DNA of 64,000 nt from contig NC_133933.1 in the NCBI RefSeq assembly GCF_031877795.1, forward strand, positions 68,588,003 through 68,652,002. The letters are read 5' to 3'. The number at the start of each line of letters is the position of its first letter. Within the stretch, counting starts at the first letter, position 1. This DNA comes from Strix aluco (lineage: Eukaryota; Chordata; Aves; Strigiformes; Strigidae). Under the pieces are notes generated by a model. It was not told the origin of the DNA, ran no database searches, and saw only the letters and a list, made by a program, of their open reading frames with translations. Both the position numbers and the translations under genes were made by a program. Positions 61,778 to 64,000 of the stretch are shown piece after piece.

Positions 61778-61783
61778 AATAAA
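61778..61783 (+). terminator. AATAAA poly(A) signal, best-formed proximal candidate
   Basis: CTAATAAAAG followed within 30 nt by GU-rich sequence, about 1.5 kb after the stop. Confidence 0.5.
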
Positions 61784-61800
61784 AGTTTTATATAATGACA

Positions 61801-64000
61801 GTGCTGCAGTGTTTATGTTCTAGTTGACATGTTAATCTAGCCATCTGTATCCTTACCTATTTTGAGTGCCTTAAAGTGTAAATAATACAATCCAGTGTAC
61901 ATACTATGATCTGATAAGTTCATGAGCAGGAGCATAATTGATTTGTTTTCGCAGAAGAGTTCCTGTAGAAGTCTGGCTGATACTGTTTGTATACTGGTTG
62001 TTTTCTTAGTTAGTCTTAATAACAAATTCTGCTTTTTGAACAATACAAAATGCTTTTCAGTGATCAGTTTCTCTGTAGTTAGTCCAAATACTAACTTCCC
62101 ACTACTTAGAAGTCCAAGTCTGTTTTTCCCACTGAGATAAAATGTCCTATTTGGAGAGTTTATAATTAAAAGTTCAGTTTTTCCAAAGTTGTGTGTGTTC
62201 TTCTAGTAGAGAAATTCTAAGTTTTAGAAGTAAAATATTAGTGCAAAGTTTGGCATTATCATGCCTGGTATATTTTTAGGTGGTTTTGCTTTCTTATGTT
62301 CCAAATACTCTTGCAGTCCTAGTTAATGTAGGTAGAGATTTCTAATACGTGTGGGTATTTTAAATTTTCATTGAATGCCTTCATTTTCCCCTCTAAATCT
62401 TTTCTCTTATTCTTGTTGAACTGTTCATTGGTTTTAATCTGTTTTCTCATTCCCTTGGCTGCTCTTTTTCTTTTTTTTTTTTTTTTTTGCATAGAACTTC
62501 TTAGCATTTTTAATAATTTTGGAGCCTGAACTGGACATACGCCTAAACATATGTCCTATGGATTCCATTAGAAAGCATGTGCAAGTAGTAGGTGGCAATG
62601 TGTAGTACTTGGAGCTCAGTTTTGCCATAGGTTTCATGCTGATTAAAGTTTGAACAAGTGACTGAAGCCAAAGGGCATCAGCATTATACGTTTATCGCCG
62701 ATCTTACTGTGGGATTGATAACTTAGTAAACAACTTTGGGTCTTGTTAGGTAGCTAGATTTTAAAATACTTTTTCATTTACATTTGTCTCAGTGTTGTTA
62801 GCAGTCTTGAAGAAGTCAGTACATGATGTTCAGTGTATAAGGGGTGGGGGAGGCATTTTTCTTCAGTTTGCAATCCAGAATCCTGAAGTCAGCCTTGAAT
62901 TAGTACAAACCTGCAGGCTGAACACTGCAGAAGGTGTGTAAGTGGTGGATAAACCTGAATTACAATTAATTTTCAGCAGAGATTATTTATTTCCATGCTT
63001 GGAAGATTTTACAGTTTTGCTTTTATAAACAAAAGGTAATGTGTTACTATATTTGCTTTTTAAATGTAACAGGTATTTTAATAATTCCCTTAATTATTCC
63101 TTAATTTTCTTACTGAGAACCGGGTTTGTATCATCAGTGACAGGTTTAATTGTCTTAGAATACTGCGTGATATTATGGTATATGGCATTTTGGTATAACA
63201 AGTCTGTGTTTGGCCTTTGCACTGAAGCGTTTCTGCCTAATGAATGTTAGAATTCTTGTTAACTAAATATGTCTATTTTATGCTTAACACTGAGCTTATT
63301 TTATTGATGTATGTATATAACCTTTTCCCCCCATTTTGCTGTTAGTGTGGATCTTTGTGTAATACAGGTCAACTGTGTTGTTTTGGAATTCACATATTAA
63401 GATTGCAAAGTACTTGTGTCTGTGTTTGCATATGGACATAAAGATAACATTAAACTACATAGACATACTACTTCTGGTATTCAGACTGTATACTACTAAG
63501 GTATTTTGTACATTAAATTTATTTTGTATGTAATTTTTAAGTGGCTGTTGAATATTTTTAATACAAAATTGACTTGTGGACATTGCTTTCTGTACCTAAA
63601 TAAAATGCGTATTCTTAAAGGACTGACTTAATTACAGTTTTTTGTTAACTTACCTGATAGAAATAGAGTTGTGATTGAATGTTCTATAATGATTGTATCT
63701 ATTGTGGAAACAGGCTCCAGTTCTTGTCTAGGTTTGCATGGTCATACTTCTTTCCATGGAAGATTCATTTGGAGAAAGTAAGGTAAAAATTGTCATCAAG
63801 TAGTGCATCTTCAGATACCATATTGAGGCTCCAGTTTGCTTTCAGTTAGAAATGAGTTTGTAAATTTTTCTTTAGATCATTTTGATAGTATTTTTTTAAA
63901 CCTTATTTGGATCTTAAAGTGGAAAGGTTATCAGTGAAATAAGAAAAAAACAACTGTCTAAAGTTAGTTCTTAAGCTCTTTGTTGCAGTAGCAATTAGAG
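61801..64000 (+). other. HBS1L: Distal 3' UTR or intron of HBS1L, no exon seen
   Basis: AT-rich, no coding exon recognised. It contains a T run at about 62472-62489 and a Pumilio-like TGTATATA near 63312. AATAAA at 63599-63604 suggests either an extended 3' UTR for the SKI7-like mRNA or a chance match. For the GTPase isoform this is all intron 4. Confidence 0.6.
63599..63604 (+). terminator. AATAAA poly(A) signal, distal candidate
   Basis: TACCTAAATAAAATGCG, preceded by U-rich sequence; 3.3 kb after the stop. Confidence 0.4.

Larger units (their letters stand above)
60266..61800 (+). other. HBS1L: 3' UTR of the SKI7-like HBS1L mRNA with candidate poly(A) sites
   Basis: No coding potential after the stop. 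ATTAAA variants lie at 60304 and 60686. Canonical AATAAA signals are at 61425-61430, 61632-61637, 61638-61643 and 61778-61783; the last is followed by a GU-rich stretch (GTGCTGCAGTGTTTATG) and looks the best formed. Using any of them ends the transcript before the GTPase exons. Confidence 0.6.

Noticed and set aside
60266..64000. Search for the HBS1L GTPase exons (G1 motif etc.)
   Set aside because: No GTPase-domain peptide is found in any frame; these exons must lie outside the window.
1..64000. tRNA, rRNA, CRISPR arrays or bacterial operons
   Set aside because: Nothing with a tRNA or rRNA pattern was seen, and the DNA is vertebrate.

Overview
This is a piece of an avian (bird) genome. The evidence is a CR1 LINE with the ATTCTATG-type 3' tail, low interspersed-repeat content, short introns, and the vertebrate gene pair MYB and HBS1L in head-to-head orientation. 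I cannot name the species from sequence alone.

Layout: (1) Positions 1-3150 are a strong CpG island holding the start of MYB on the minus strand. Only coding exon 1 (23 coding bases, 1703-1725) and part of intron 1 (1-1702) lie in the window; the promoter is at about 1858-3100. (2) Positions 3150-49480 are the MYB-HBS1L intergenic region, with no gene that I can support. The two start codons are about 48.4 kb apart. The region holds an antisense CR1 with a solo LTR nested in it (7972-9000), a broken integrase fragment of Ty3/gypsy character (about 13337-13560), a weak LINE-like fragment (29543-29836), an old sauropsid-type repeat (30255-30368), a short CR1 tail (46012-46101), and microsatellites. 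In mammals the matching interval carries erythroid MYB enhancers. (3) Positions 49480-50560 are the HBS1L CpG-island promoter. (4) Positions 50083-60265, plus strand, are HBS1L exons 1-4 followed by a long alternative terminal exon 5.

The main result is that the HBS1L part in this window encodes a complete 633-residue protein that is not the translational GTPase. Exons 1-4 (HBS1_N/UBA-like N-terminal part) splice in frame to a 1,460-nt coding terminal exon. This exon matches the human HBS1LV3 isoform, the SKI7-like factor that bridges the cytoplasmic RNA exosome and the SKI complex. It carries an RxxxFxxxL exosome-binding motif at residues 560-568 and three SLxDL-type short motifs. The GTPase exons of canonical HBS1L must lie beyond 64000. 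One locus therefore makes two mRNA-surveillance proteins by alternative splicing and polyadenylation, and the window shows this arrangement is shared by birds and mammals.

Regulatory points of note are a T17 tract in MYB intron 1 resembling the known intronic transcription attenuator, a (GGA)5 tract in the MYB 5' UTR like the human G-quadruplex element, an E2F site, and an open in-frame 57-nt cassette-exon candidate in HBS1L intron 2.
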